From Fluviicola sp. (GTDB lineage: Bacteria; Bacteroidota; Bacteroidia; Flavobacteriales_D; Crocinitomicaceae), in the NCBI RefSeq assembly GCF_030151805.1, contig NZ_JASLCN010000133.1, forward strand, positions 1-12,168: 12,168 nt of DNA, read 5' to 3'. The stretch's first letter is position 1, and every line of letters begins with the position of its first letter. The position numbers and the translations under genes were made by a program. Of the stretch, positions 1-6,791 are shown in pieces. The notes below the pieces were generated by a model, which did not search any database, was not told the DNA's origin, and saw only the letters and a program-made list of their open reading frames with translations.

Positions 1-367
1 CGCGAAGGATAAAGCGAAAGCTGTCGAAGACTGAGCGTAGCTTGCACAACAAGCGTCACGCGAAGGATAAAGCGAAAGCTGTCGAAGACTGAGCGTAGCT
101 TGCACAACAAGCGTAACGCGAAGGACAAAAGCGAAAGCTGTCGAAGACTGAGCGTAGCTTGCACAACAAGCGTCACGCGAAGGACAAAAGCGAAAGCTGT
201 CGAAGACTGAGCGTAGCTTGCACAACAAGCGTCATGCGAAGGACAAAAGCGAAAGCTGTCGAAGACCGAGCGTCCCTTGCACAACAAGCGTCATGCGAAG
301 GACAAAAGCAAAAGCTGTCGAAGACTGAGCGTAGCTTGCACAACAAGCGTCACGCGAAGGATAAAGC
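1..367. repeat. 58/59-bp tandem repeat array, about 6.3 copies, open at the left edge
   Basis: Direct head-to-tail units begin at 1, 59, 117, 176, 235, 294 and 353 (the last partial, ending near 367). Units 1-2 are 58 bp and read GCGAAGGATAAAG. Units 3-6 are 59 bp and read GCGAAGGACAAAAG. The partial seventh copy returns to the GATAAAG form. Unit 5 is the most diverged (ACCGAGCGTCCC instead of ACTGAGCGTAGC). Each unit contains a short perfect hairpin, GCTTG-CACAA-CAAGC, and most unit junctions contain GCGT-C-ACGC. The period is not a multiple of three, so an open frame across 159-431 reads the same unit in successive frames; this argues against coding. The array lies downstream of the stop of the minus-strand gene ending at 392. 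Its left limit is outside the window. Confidence 0.93.
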
Positions 368-375
368 AATATATA

Positions 376-398
376 GAAGTAATCCTTCGAATTACTTC
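376..398 (-). terminator. hairpin overlapping a stop codon, possible weak terminator
   Basis: GAAGTAAT (376-383) and ATTACTTC (391-398) form a perfect 8-bp stem with a 7-nt loop. The stop codon of the minus-strand gene (392-394) lies inside it. Minus-strand transcription leaving the hairpin meets TATATATTGC rather than a run of T, so it is not a classical intrinsic terminator. It could still end or protect the transcript. Confidence 0.3.
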
Positions 399-1282
399 AA
401 CAAATACATTTTTCCGCTAAAAACCCAATAGGGTAAACCTTCAGGAACGGAGGATTTCAAATAAGTATATTTTTTCAGTTTTTGAATAATTTGCTCTTTT
501 AACACTTCATCCGGGACCCATTTTCCTTTGGAAAGGTTTAAAATTTCGGCTGCCTGAATATCCATAAACCCAAATGTCCCATCTGCATTCAATGTCAATG
601 TAAAAAACACGGCTTTTCCCGCACTCTCCTTATTGCCAACCAGTTTGACATTCAAATCTTTTGCCAATTGTTGAACTACGGGAAGTTTTCCGGGTTTCAA
701 TGCGGAAACATCGAAAAACGAATCATTTTTTAAATTTCCTTTAGAGTATCGTTCATAAGGCTTCCCCGTTTCAGAAAGAGTATTCTTTTGAGCTGATACC
801 AGAAAACTGCTTTGATCTATTTCGTAAATCGAATCACTGGTATAAAGCAGCACTTTATTATTCTCTTCCCATATATCGGACAGGTGCGAAACGGAATAAA
901 TATCTTCTACCCATTTGCTCTTTTTCTCAAAGATCCGAAGCGTTTTTGTTTCCTTCTGATCGGTATAGATTGTAACAGAACAGTTTTCTACAGACCGGTC
1001 AATGCCGATATTCAGTTGAATGAGCTGCTTTCCATCATTTGTAAGAACAACCAGCCGTTCTTTAAAAAACACATCTATCTTAAATTTCAACGCTTTCGTT
1101 TTCGCATCAAAAACAGCTGTATATCCCTTATCAGAATTCGGATTTTCCGGAATACTGACAAAATAATGGGTTTTCGCGGCATTCATTCGTGCAAATGGTT
1201 CATAGGATGAAACCAACGTCGCTTCCGAGAAATTAGAAATCATCAGGTATAGAAGCAAACTCAAGATGCGTTTCCAGGTCAT
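392..1282 (-). CDS. secreted protein of unknown function with TonB-C-like C-terminal segment
   Basis: I do not recognise this 296-aa protein by family. An N-terminal signal peptide is visible: charged WKR, a hydrophobic stretch over residues 6-18, and a likely cleavage after S-E-A at residue 21, so it should be exported. The middle (about 25-200) is rich in beta-strand-like segments and repeatedly suggests a value-reporting or propeller-like protein (FVSIPENPNS, LYTSDSIYEID), without firm repeats. The last 75 residues, with FFTLTLNADGTFGFMDI, then KGKWVPDEVLKEQIIQKLKK, resemble the TonB C-terminal-like fold common in Bacteroidota periplasmic proteins; that is an inference from pattern. It lies 28 bp behind the membrane-protein gene at 1311-1739 and is probably transcribed with it. 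The stop codon overlaps a hairpin, and a tandem-repeat array follows. Confidence 0.8.
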   Translation of the reverse strand: MTWKRILSLLLYLMISNFSEATLVSSYEPFARMNAAKTHYFVSIPENPNSDKGYTAVFDAKTKALKFKIDVFFKERLVVLTNDGKQLIQLNIGIDRSVENCSVTIYTDQKETKTLRIFEKKSKWVEDIYSVSHLSDIWEENNKVLLYTSDSIYEIDQSSFLVSAQKNTLSETGKPYERYSKGNLKNDSFFDVSALKPGKLPVVQQLAKDLNVKLVGNKESAGKAVFFTLTLNADGTFGFMDIQAAEILNLSKGKWVPDEVLKEQIIQKLKKYTYLKSSVPEGLPYWVFSGKMYLLK

Positions 1283-1310
1283 TTTATATTTATTTTAGTT
1301 TATAAAGTTA

Positions 1311-1739
1311 TCACTTCCGAATCATCTTCCTTCCCCGAAAATAAAACCGGATACAAAATGTAATGGTTATCAAAAAACCAAATATGACCAAATATCTTCC
1401 TAAAAGCGGTTCCATTCCGATAGGAATCATAAAAGCAATGGCACCCAGGAAGCTGAACGGGATGAACAGAATCAGCAGAATTAAAAACACTCTCAAAACC
1501 TCCAAAGACCATTTCTTCGGGCTAAACAAACATGGCAATAACAATATCAATGCATAAACGATCGTCATAACCACATACGGATCCTCATACCCAGGAACAA
1601 TTTCATCAATCCAACGCTCTTCTTCAGCCATTCTTGCAAAATCCTGGACATTCACAGCCGGCACAATACAAGAAATCAGCAACAGGATCCCGATTAGAAG
1701 CAGCACAAGCTTTTCTCTTTTCGTTAAATGATGTAACAT
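1311..1739 (-). CDS. small integral membrane protein, four predicted helices, unknown function
   Basis: This 142-aa protein is dominated by hydrophobic stretches at about residues 11-30, 55-73, 81-105 and 114-133, consistent with four transmembrane helices. The acidic segment between helices 1 and 2 (MAEEERWIDEIVPGYEDP) would form a loop on one side. The C-terminus is strongly basic (RFYFRGRKMIRK), which by the positive-inside rule points to a cytoplasmic tail. No catalytic motif or known family is evident. It is the first gene of a probable two-gene minus-strand unit with the secreted protein at 392-1282. Its start lies in the 157-bp divergent region shared with the sensor kinase. The sequence TAATTTTG (minus strand, 1751-1744) matches the Bacteroidota -7 consensus TAnnTTTG, but it is only 5 bp from the start codon and has no partner -33 element, so I do not call it a promoter. 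Confidence 0.75.
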   Translation of the reverse strand: MLHHLTKREKLVLLLIGILLLISCIVPAVNVQDFARMAEEERWIDEIVPGYEDPYVVMTIVYALILLLPCLFSPKKWSLEVLRVFLILLILFIPFSFLGAIAFMIPIGMEPLLGRYLVIFGFLITITFCIRFYFRGRKMIRK

Positions 1740-1805
1740 GGTTCAAAATTATCTTAAAAATCGAATACGGGTATTTTTCGTTCATTTCATCCTATAAAAC
1801 AAAGG

Positions 1806-1836
1806 GCTGTTCGCAATATCGCGAACTTAGAACAGC
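1806..1836. promoter_or_regulatory. overlapping inverted repeats in a divergent intergenic region
   Basis: The 157-bp gap between the divergent genes at 1739 and 1897 contains GCTGTTC (1806-1812) and GAACAGC (1830-1836), a perfect 7-bp dyad. It also contains an inner perfect 6-bp dyad, GTTCGC (1809-1814) with GCGAAC (1821-1826). The two share bases and cannot form together as hairpins. The position suits an operator controlling both genes; the binding protein is unknown. No convincing Bacteroidota -33/-7 pair was found in the gap. TACATTCG (1883-1890) is a one-mismatch -7 candidate for the plus-strand kinase. Confidence 0.35.
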
Positions 1837-1896
1837 GAATTAATTCTCCACACAATTTCACCACCAAAACAACGTTTTTACTTACATTCGTAACAC

Positions 1897-3456
1897 ATGA
1901 ATTTATACTCCAACAAACAAACATGGAAGATTGTCCTGCTGGTAATTGCACTCATCACAGTTGCCATTTCGCTTTGGGTATCTAATTCTACGGTTCAGAA
2001 AGTATCTGACCGCGAGCGTTTGCGCGCCAAGCAATGGGCCGAAGCAATCAAGAAAAAGGCCGAACTGGTCGAATTTACCAATCGCGCTTTCCAGCAGCTT
2101 CGCGGGCATGAACGCAGGAAGATCAAATTATACCTCGAAGCAACAAAGGAAATTTCCAAGCCGGTTACGGGAAACAGCTTTCCGGATTACCACTTCCCGC
2201 TTACCATTATCAGCGAAAACAAAGACATTCCGGTTATTTTGGTGGATGGTGACAACCAGATTTCCGGTTACACAAATATTGATTTCGACACCAGCGATCT
2301 GCGGAAAATGTACCCTGCGTTGACGAAAAAAGCATTGGTCAAAAAATACGAAGACAGCTTGCTGATTTTGACCACTGTTTGGGAGAAAAATCACAAACCT
2401 TTCCGGATTGAAGTAGTGAAAGGTTTAACCATGACTTCTTTTTACACCGATACCAAACGCACCATCCAGCTGGAGAGAGAACGGGATTCACTCATTTCCG
2501 CATTCAACAATGAACTGATCAAGGATTCCAAACTCATTCCCGTGGTACTCATGGATAAGGAAAAAGATTCGTTGATATCGAGTAATCTTCCAAAGGAAAA
2601 AACCAATCCGGAGAACCTGAAAAAAACACTGGGTTCATTGGAAAAAATAAATGATCCCATTGTCATTTCATTTGGCCCTGATCAACAAAACTGGTTGTAT
2701 TATGATAATTCAGACGAGTTGAAACAACTCCAGTTCTTTCCTTATATCCAGTTTTTAATCATCGGTGTGTTTATTTTTATCGGTTACCTGCTCTTCAGCA
2801 CCTTCCGGAAAGCGGAGCAAAACCAGGTTTGGGCGGGAATGGCAAAGGAAACCGCGCATCAAATGGGAACACCGCTTTCTTCCCTGATGGCCTGGATTCA
2901 ATTACTGGAAACGCAGGATGTCAATCCGGAGATCATTTCCGAAATGCAGAAAGATGTGGAACGCCTGGATACTGTTTCGCAGCGTTTCTCGAAGATCGGT
3001 TCCGAAACTCATCTGACTCAAACCGACATTCGGACGACTGTTCAGGGAGTGATGGATTATTTGCGACCACGCATTTCCCAAAAAGTGGAAATGACCACTC
3101 ATTACGAAGAAGAGCCAATTCTGGTGAGTCATAACAAACAACTAATGGAATGGGTTATGGAGAACATTATCCGGAATGCAGTTGACGCGATGGAATCAAA
3201 AGGAAAACTCGATGTGGTCATTAAAACCGTTCCGGAACGGGTGCATATTGAAATTTCGGATACAGGAAAAGGTTTATTGCCAAAGCAATTCAAATCCATT
3301 TTCGAACCGGGCTACACCACGAAAAAAAGAGGTTGGGGATTGGGATTATCCCTGGTGAAACGCATCGTAAAAGAATATCACAAAGGCAAGGTATATGTCC
3401 TTCACTCCGAACTTGGCAAAGGAACAACGATCCGGATCAGTCTTCCGCTAAAATGA
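1897..3456 (+). CDS. membrane sensor histidine kinase, HAMP-less, orphan
   Basis: This 519-aa two-component sensor autophosphorylates on a histidine and should pass phosphate to a response regulator. It has TM1 at about residues 11-29, an extracytoplasmic region at 30-282, TM2 at 283-302, then almost immediately the dimerisation/H-box helix. The H-box reads ETAHQMGTPLSSL with the predicted phospho-acceptor His321. The ATPase domain shows the N-box ENIIRNAVDAM (Asn423/Asn427), the G1 box DTGKGL (455-460), the F-box FEPGYTT and the G2 box GWGLGLSL (479-486). All key residues are present. Only about 18 residues separate TM2 from His321, so there is no HAMP or PAS linker. The sensor region holds two similar segments, IPVILVDGDNQI (111-122) and IPVVLMDKEKDSLI (214-227), suggesting an internal duplication. 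No response regulator lies next to it, so its partner is elsewhere. The signal is unknown. Confidence 0.93.
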   Translation: MNLYSNKQTWKIVLLVIALITVAISLWVSNSTVQKVSDRERLRAKQWAEAIKKKAELVEFTNRAFQQLRGHERRKIKLYLEATKEISKPVTGNSFPDYHFPLTIISENKDIPVILVDGDNQISGYTNIDFDTSDLRKMYPALTKKALVKKYEDSLLILTTVWEKNHKPFRIEVVKGLTMTSFYTDTKRTIQLERERDSLISAFNNELIKDSKLIPVVLMDKEKDSLISSNLPKEKTNPENLKKTLGSLEKINDPIVISFGPDQQNWLYYDNSDELKQLQFFPYIQFLIIGVFIFIGYLLFSTFRKAEQNQVWAGMAKETAHQMGTPLSSLMAWIQLLETQDVNPEIISEMQKDVERLDTVSQRFSKIGSETHLTQTDIRTTVQGVMDYLRPRISQKVEMTTHYEEEPILVSHNKQLMEWVMENIIRNAVDAMESKGKLDVVIKTVPERVHIEISDTGKGLLPKQFKSIFEPGYTTKKRGWGLGLSLVKRIVKEYHKGKVYVLHSELGKGTTIRISLPLK

Positions 3457-3522
3457 TGAAATACAATCCTTAATTCCGGACAAAAATATTCCCTATTTTT
3501 AAACCACCAATTGATCCATACT

Positions 3523-4626
3523 ATGAGTGATTTGAAAAAATCAGCGAAGGCACTTGCTGCAGATGAAACACTGGATAAATTCCTGAATTCACCGACAAAT
3601 ACAATCGGTTCGGGGGAAGAGAAAGCAACCATTGAACTGATGCGCAAGCTTCCTGCAGGCGTGAATGAAAAGAAATTGTTTGATGCACTGAAACGAATGG
3701 GATCACTGCAATTGTTTCGTTTCGCCAGTAGTTTTCCGGTTGAATACATGCATGTATTGCGCGAAGTGATGCGGGTTGTTTACCTGAATGAATCTTTTCC
3801 AAGCCGCATGATGAATCAATGCCTGGATTTTGCGCTGAACCAGGATTTCAGCGAACCGAAAATCTATGAGGAATACCGGGAAACAGCGTTATTTTTGAAC
3901 TATCTGAGCACGCTTCTTTTCCCGGTTGATCAAGCAGAGAATTTCAAGGTTTCAGATAAATTCATTACACCGATCGTTGGTGAATATGTCGCTCAAACGC
4001 TGCTTACCGTTCCGAAACAATCCAGGGATATCCGTGCTTTCAATTCCTTTGTTTATGCACTCGGAAAAGTCAATCATCCATTGGCTGAAAAAGTGTTTCA
4101 ATTTCAAATGGGGAACGACAATAAACTAGCCGAATTAAACATCTTCCTGCTTGCTCTCGGACCAAACAAAACCTTATCCAACACAGAAAAAGCCTATCAA
4201 CTGGCCCATAACAAATTGGCTGCAAACCAGGTCGGAAGTTTAGCCGATGAGGTCATAAAAGCAATCGGAATTGAAACGGAAATTGGTCAGAAATGGAGTT
4301 TCAAAATTCAATTGAGCAGTGATCCGACAGAGAAAAAACCAAAATACGGCTGGTTTGTTTCGATCGAAGTTTCCAACGCATGGACTGATTGCATTCAATT
4401 GAATGTCAAAGGTCCGAAAGGCGCTGCCAAAGGAAACCAACGACATGGTGTTTTGATGGGAAAAGGCTTGGGATTCCTGAAAATCGACCTCTTCAATCTG
4501 CATGCAAACCTGGATGAAATTGGTTTGCTTTACGGCATTGAAAAATTTTACTGGGAAAACGCAGACGTTTCAGTTACAGGACTGGACAGAAAAACAGTGA
4601 AAATGATCAGGGACTGGGTGAAATGA
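3523..4626 (+). CDS. hypothetical protein, helical N-terminal part and beta-rich C-terminal part
   Basis: This is a 367-aa soluble protein I cannot assign. I chose the ATG at 3523 (MSDLKKSAKALA) over an in-frame TTG at 3511. The first 250 residues look almost wholly alpha-helical, with short repeated helices (LMRKLPAGVNEKKLFDALKR, FLNYLSTLLFPVDQ, FNSFVYALGKVNHPLAEKVF), reminiscent of helical-repeat scaffolds. The last 100 residues change to a beta pattern (WSFKIQLSS, GWFVSIEVSNAW, IQLNVKGPKG, GFLKIDLF). There is no signal peptide or membrane segment, so it is probably cytoplasmic. It follows the sensor kinase by 66 bp on the same strand and may be co-transcribed, but it has no receiver, DNA-binding or output motif that would make it the kinase's partner. 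A hairpin ends the unit downstream, facing a convergent gene. Confidence 0.8.
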   Translation: MSDLKKSAKALAADETLDKFLNSPTNTIGSGEEKATIELMRKLPAGVNEKKLFDALKRMGSLQLFRFASSFPVEYMHVLREVMRVVYLNESFPSRMMNQCLDFALNQDFSEPKIYEEYRETALFLNYLSTLLFPVDQAENFKVSDKFITPIVGEYVAQTLLTVPKQSRDIRAFNSFVYALGKVNHPLAEKVFQFQMGNDNKLAELNIFLLALGPNKTLSNTEKAYQLAHNKLAANQVGSLADEVIKAIGIETEIGQKWSFKIQLSSDPTEKKPKYGWFVSIEVSNAWTDCIQLNVKGPKGAAKGNQRHGVLMGKGLGFLKIDLFNLHANLDEIGLLYGIEKFYWENADVSVTGLDRKTVKMIRDWVK

Positions 4627-4645
4627 ATGGAGAATGAAAATTCAG

Positions 4646-4672
4646 AATTGAAAAGTTTTTCAATTTTACATT
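4646..4672. terminator. AT-rich palindrome between convergent genes, likely bidirectional terminator
   Basis: AATTGAAAA (4646-4654) and TTTTCAATT (4657-4665) are perfect inverted repeats. They form an 8-bp stem with a 4-nt loop, followed on the plus strand by TTTACATT and on the minus strand by CTGAATTTTC. The element sits in the 70-bp gap between the stops at 4626 (plus) and 4697 (minus), where a shared terminator is expected. It is closely related to the element at 10026-10120: AATTGAAAAGT is identical in both, and TTTTCAATTTTACATT matches 15 of 16 bases there. Confidence 0.5.
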
Positions 4673-4696
4673 GCCAATTTTAAATGATCAATTCCC

Positions 4697-4990
4697 TTAT
4701 TTCACAAACAAAGAGGGATATTCCGCTTCCTGGTTAATGAAGAATTCGATTTCAGCCGGTAAATTTGTCCGACCGAATAACCGGAAAACCGGATCTCCGG
4801 TACCTTCACTGAAATAATCCTCTAAGTTTCTGTATTGAACGATCTCTACGCTCTTGATAATATCTTTCCCCAACCAATAAATATTTTTGATTTTACCGTA
4901 GGAAAACACTTTCAATCCGATACCTTGCAGGTCCGGAATAATGTCAGAAAATTCAATCAAATCTTTGACAAGTCTAACAGGTATAGCCAT
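4697..4990 (-). CDS. 97-aa hypothetical protein
   Basis: This is a small soluble protein of unknown family. It starts MAIPVRLVKDLIEF and ends EAEYPSLFVK, with no signal peptide or membrane helix. Visible features are a hydrophobic-polar alternation (GIGLKVFSYGKIKNIYWLG) suggesting beta strands, an acidic stretch (YRNLEDYFSEGTGDP), and a final helix rich in acidic and aromatic residues. Codon use resembles its neighbours, and the frame is closed by an initiator ATG and a stop within a convergent terminator region, which supports a real gene. It is 205 bp downstream of the lipoprotein gene stop (5196), with palindromes between, so it probably has its own promoter in 4991-5195. I cannot suggest a function. 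Confidence 0.65.
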   Translation of the reverse strand: MAIPVRLVKDLIEFSDIIPDLQGIGLKVFSYGKIKNIYWLGKDIIKSVEIVQYRNLEDYFSEGTGDPVFRLFGRTNLPAEIEFFINQEAEYPSLFVK

Positions 4991-5195
4991 AACACAACAT
5001 TTTTATTTTCAACTAATTATAGGCAAACTTCAATCTGCTGTTTTATAATACAGCCGAAAGTTACGACTTTTTATTTTTGACTTGCCAAAGAACTTTTGAA
5101 CAGTTTTAAAACTTAATCATCTGTTCACATAGCATTCTCTTATTCCACCTGCAAATTTGATATTCAGCCTGTTCAAAAACCGCCTGGTAATCAAT
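4991..5195. promoter_or_regulatory. intergenic region with several palindromes
   Basis: No gene is seen in these 205 bp between two minus-strand genes. TTTTGAACAG (5094-5103) is a perfect 10-bp inverted match to CTGTTCAAAA (5169-5178). A third copy of the box, CTGTTCA (5121-5127), pairs with TGAACAG (5097-5103) across a 17-nt spacer. A self-complementary 12-mer, AGTTTTAAAACT, lies at 5102-5113 inside this arrangement. The region should hold the end of the lipoprotein transcript and the promoter of the gene starting at 4990. I found no clear -33/-7 pair. Confidence 0.4.
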
Positions 5196-5564
5196 CTATT
5201 TCTTGTGCCATTCTTTCACTTTCAGGGATGTTACTACAGAATCTTTATCCAGGTACACAAACAAATCTTTGGTGTATACCGGATCAATATCCCATCCATA
5301 ATCCGTAATGATATTCATTTGAATCATCCATTGATGATCGTATTTGAAAACCTCCAGATCATCCGATCCGAATAACTGTCTCAATTGTCTGATATTTTTT
5401 CCTTTCAAAGGATGATTCATCAAAAGATCTTCCAGCATGGCTTCTCTTTTATCATAATAACCTTCAGACATCCGGTGATTCCAGTCAGTCTTATTGAATT
5501 TCTTCCCGGAGGAACAAGAAGCAGTCAAGAAAAGAACTACACAAACGATCGGGAAATTTTTCAT
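5196..5564 (-). CDS. small lipoprotein, BamE/SmpA-like pattern
   Basis: This 122-aa protein has a lipoprotein signal: a short hydrophobic stretch (residues 4-13) followed by TASC, with Cys17 as the predicted lipidated residue. The following SSGKK lacks acidic residues. The mature part reads YYDKREAMLEDLLMNH, then a short LKGKNIRQLRQLFGSDD segment, then strands ending DPVYTKDLFVYLDKDSVVTSLKV. Two helices followed by strands, with a G-x-s-x-x-x-v-x-x-lLG-like turn, is the pattern of BamE/SmpA-like lipoproteins; this is a fold resemblance, not a claim that it works in outer-membrane protein assembly. The gene is divergent from the DUF72 gene with only 53 bp between start codons, so both promoters lie close together or overlap. 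Confidence 0.75.
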   Translation of the reverse strand: MKNFPIVCVVLFLTASCSSGKKFNKTDWNHRMSEGYYDKREAMLEDLLMNHPLKGKNIRQLRQLFGSDDLEVFKYDHQWMIQMNIITDYGWDIDPVYTKDLFVYLDKDSVVTSLKVKEWHKK

Positions 5565-5617
5565 GGATCTGGTTTAAGCGGGATGTAAAGTAAACCTTTT
5601 TGATTTAATTTTAGCTC

Positions 5618-6526
5618 ATGGAATTCGGAAAAATAGATCGCAGTTTATTGGACAACGTACATTTTCACCTGCCGGAAGACGGCGTGTTCACCCAGGCTCT
5701 AAAACCTGCCGTTGAACAACCGAAGCTCTTCCTGGGCGGCGCAAAATGGGGCCGAAAAGAATGGGTTGGTTTGATCTATCCGGCCAAAACAAAAGAAAGC
5801 GACTTCCTGGAGCATTACATCCGGAATTTTAACGGAATTGAACTCAATACGACACATTACCAGGTATATCCTCCCGCAACAATTCAGAAGTGGGCAGAAA
5901 AAGCGGCCGGAACAGATTTTCAATTCTGCCCGAAATTTCCACAATCCATTAGTCATTACAGCGACCTTTCCAGTCAGAAAGCAGCTTTGGACACGGATCG
6001 TTTTTTCAACTCCATCATTCATTTCGGAAAGCATTTGGGACCGATGTTCCTGCAATTGAGCGAGCGTTACGGTCCGGCAAAAAAACACGCGCTTTTCACT
6101 TACCTGAAAAGTCTTCCGCGGGATCTGGATATTACCTTAGAAATCCGCCATCATGATTGGTTTCAGGAACCGCACCGATCGGAATTATTCACCCTGCTCC
6201 ACGAATTGTCTATCGGAGCGGTGATCACGGATGTTTCCGGAAGAAGAGATTGCGCGCACATGGAAGTGACCTCTCCCGTTACGTTTATCCGTTTTGTCGG
6301 AAACGGACTTCATCCGACCGATTACCTTCGCATCGACGAATGGGTGGAACGGATTCACCAATGGCTGAAGAAAGATTTGAAAGCCATTCATTTCTACATG
6401 CATCAGCCGGATGAATTGTATACGCCGCAGCTGACCGATTACCTCATCAAACAGCTCAACAAAACGTGTGGACTCCGGCTCAAATCACCGAATCTGATCG
6501 AAACAACCGGGAGTTTATTCGACTAA
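5618..6526 (+). CDS. DUF72 (YecE-like) family protein
   Basis: This 302-aa protein matches the DUF72 family along its length; the family has a TIM-barrel fold and no established reaction. Diagnostic segments are GGAKWGRKEWVGLIYP (40-55), NGIELNTTHYQVYPP (72-86), FCPKFPQSISHYS (103-115), LEIRHHDWF (174-182), VITDVSGRRDCAHM (202-215), RFVGNGLHPTDY (225-236) and FYMHQPDE (259-266). The length is typical for the longer Bacteroidota form, which has about 35 extra residues before the first strand. It is cytoplasmic (no signal peptide). It stands alone: divergent from the lipoprotein gene and separated by 265 bp from the injection-system genes, with no evidence of a shared function. The start ATG at 5618 is the first in frame after the divergent gap. 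Confidence 0.93.
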   Translation: MEFGKIDRSLLDNVHFHLPEDGVFTQALKPAVEQPKLFLGGAKWGRKEWVGLIYPAKTKESDFLEHYIRNFNGIELNTTHYQVYPPATIQKWAEKAAGTDFQFCPKFPQSISHYSDLSSQKAALDTDRFFNSIIHFGKHLGPMFLQLSERYGPAKKHALFTYLKSLPRDLDITLEIRHHDWFQEPHRSELFTLLHELSIGAVITDVSGRRDCAHMEVTSPVTFIRFVGNGLHPTDYLRIDEWVERIHQWLKKDLKAIHFYMHQPDELYTPQLTDYLIKQLNKTCGLRLKSPNLIETTGSLFD

Positions 6527-6791
6527 ATCCGGTCTCAAACCCACTGAAATCCTTCCCCCTGTTTTCCCCCTGATTTTTCGCTATTTCACTGTCCTTCAGA
6601 CTTTGAACACCTTGTTTCCACTAATTTAGGTCGCACTAAGTATTCACTGCGACGCCAATGATTGTTACAACACTTCGATATTCGCTCATCCACAAGGACT
6701 TCACCGGAAGATCTTTCATTTTTCCAGATGCAATGATTGCGCGAATTCGATTTAGTAAGACAATTATGAATCGTTTCACTATTCAAACAAC
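6527..6791 (+). promoter_or_regulatory. 265-bp leader upstream of the regulator and injection-system genes
   Basis: No gene is supported here; short frames on both strands lack family signal. Just after the DUF72 stop there is an imperfect tandem, TTCCCCCTG at 6553-6561 and again at 6564-6572, followed by TTTTTCG. A perfect 6-bp dyad, GTCGCA (6630-6635) and TGCGAC (6648-6653), with a 12-nt spacer lies downstream. A weak promoter candidate combines TTTG (6602-6605) and TAATTTAG (6622-6629), one mismatch from TAnnTTTG, but the spacing of 16 bp is short for the Bacteroidota consensus. If it is used, the dyad sits just past the transcription start, a normal place for a repressor site. This is the natural entry point for control of the locus to its right. 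Confidence 0.3.

Noticed and set aside
1..367. CRISPR array
   Set aside because: The units are contiguous, with no unique spacers; the whole 58/59 bp is repeated.
159..431. A 90-codon open frame across the tandem repeats
   Set aside because: The 59-bp period shifts frame at each unit, so the same DNA is translated in different frames in turn (RHAKDK, MRRTKAK, SCEGQKQK). This is what a non-coding repeat without stops produces.
1744..1751. Perfect TAnnTTTG -7 box on the minus strand before the 1739 start
   Set aside because: It lies 5 bp from the start codon and has no TTG about 19 bp upstream, so a working promoter there would give an essentially leaderless message.
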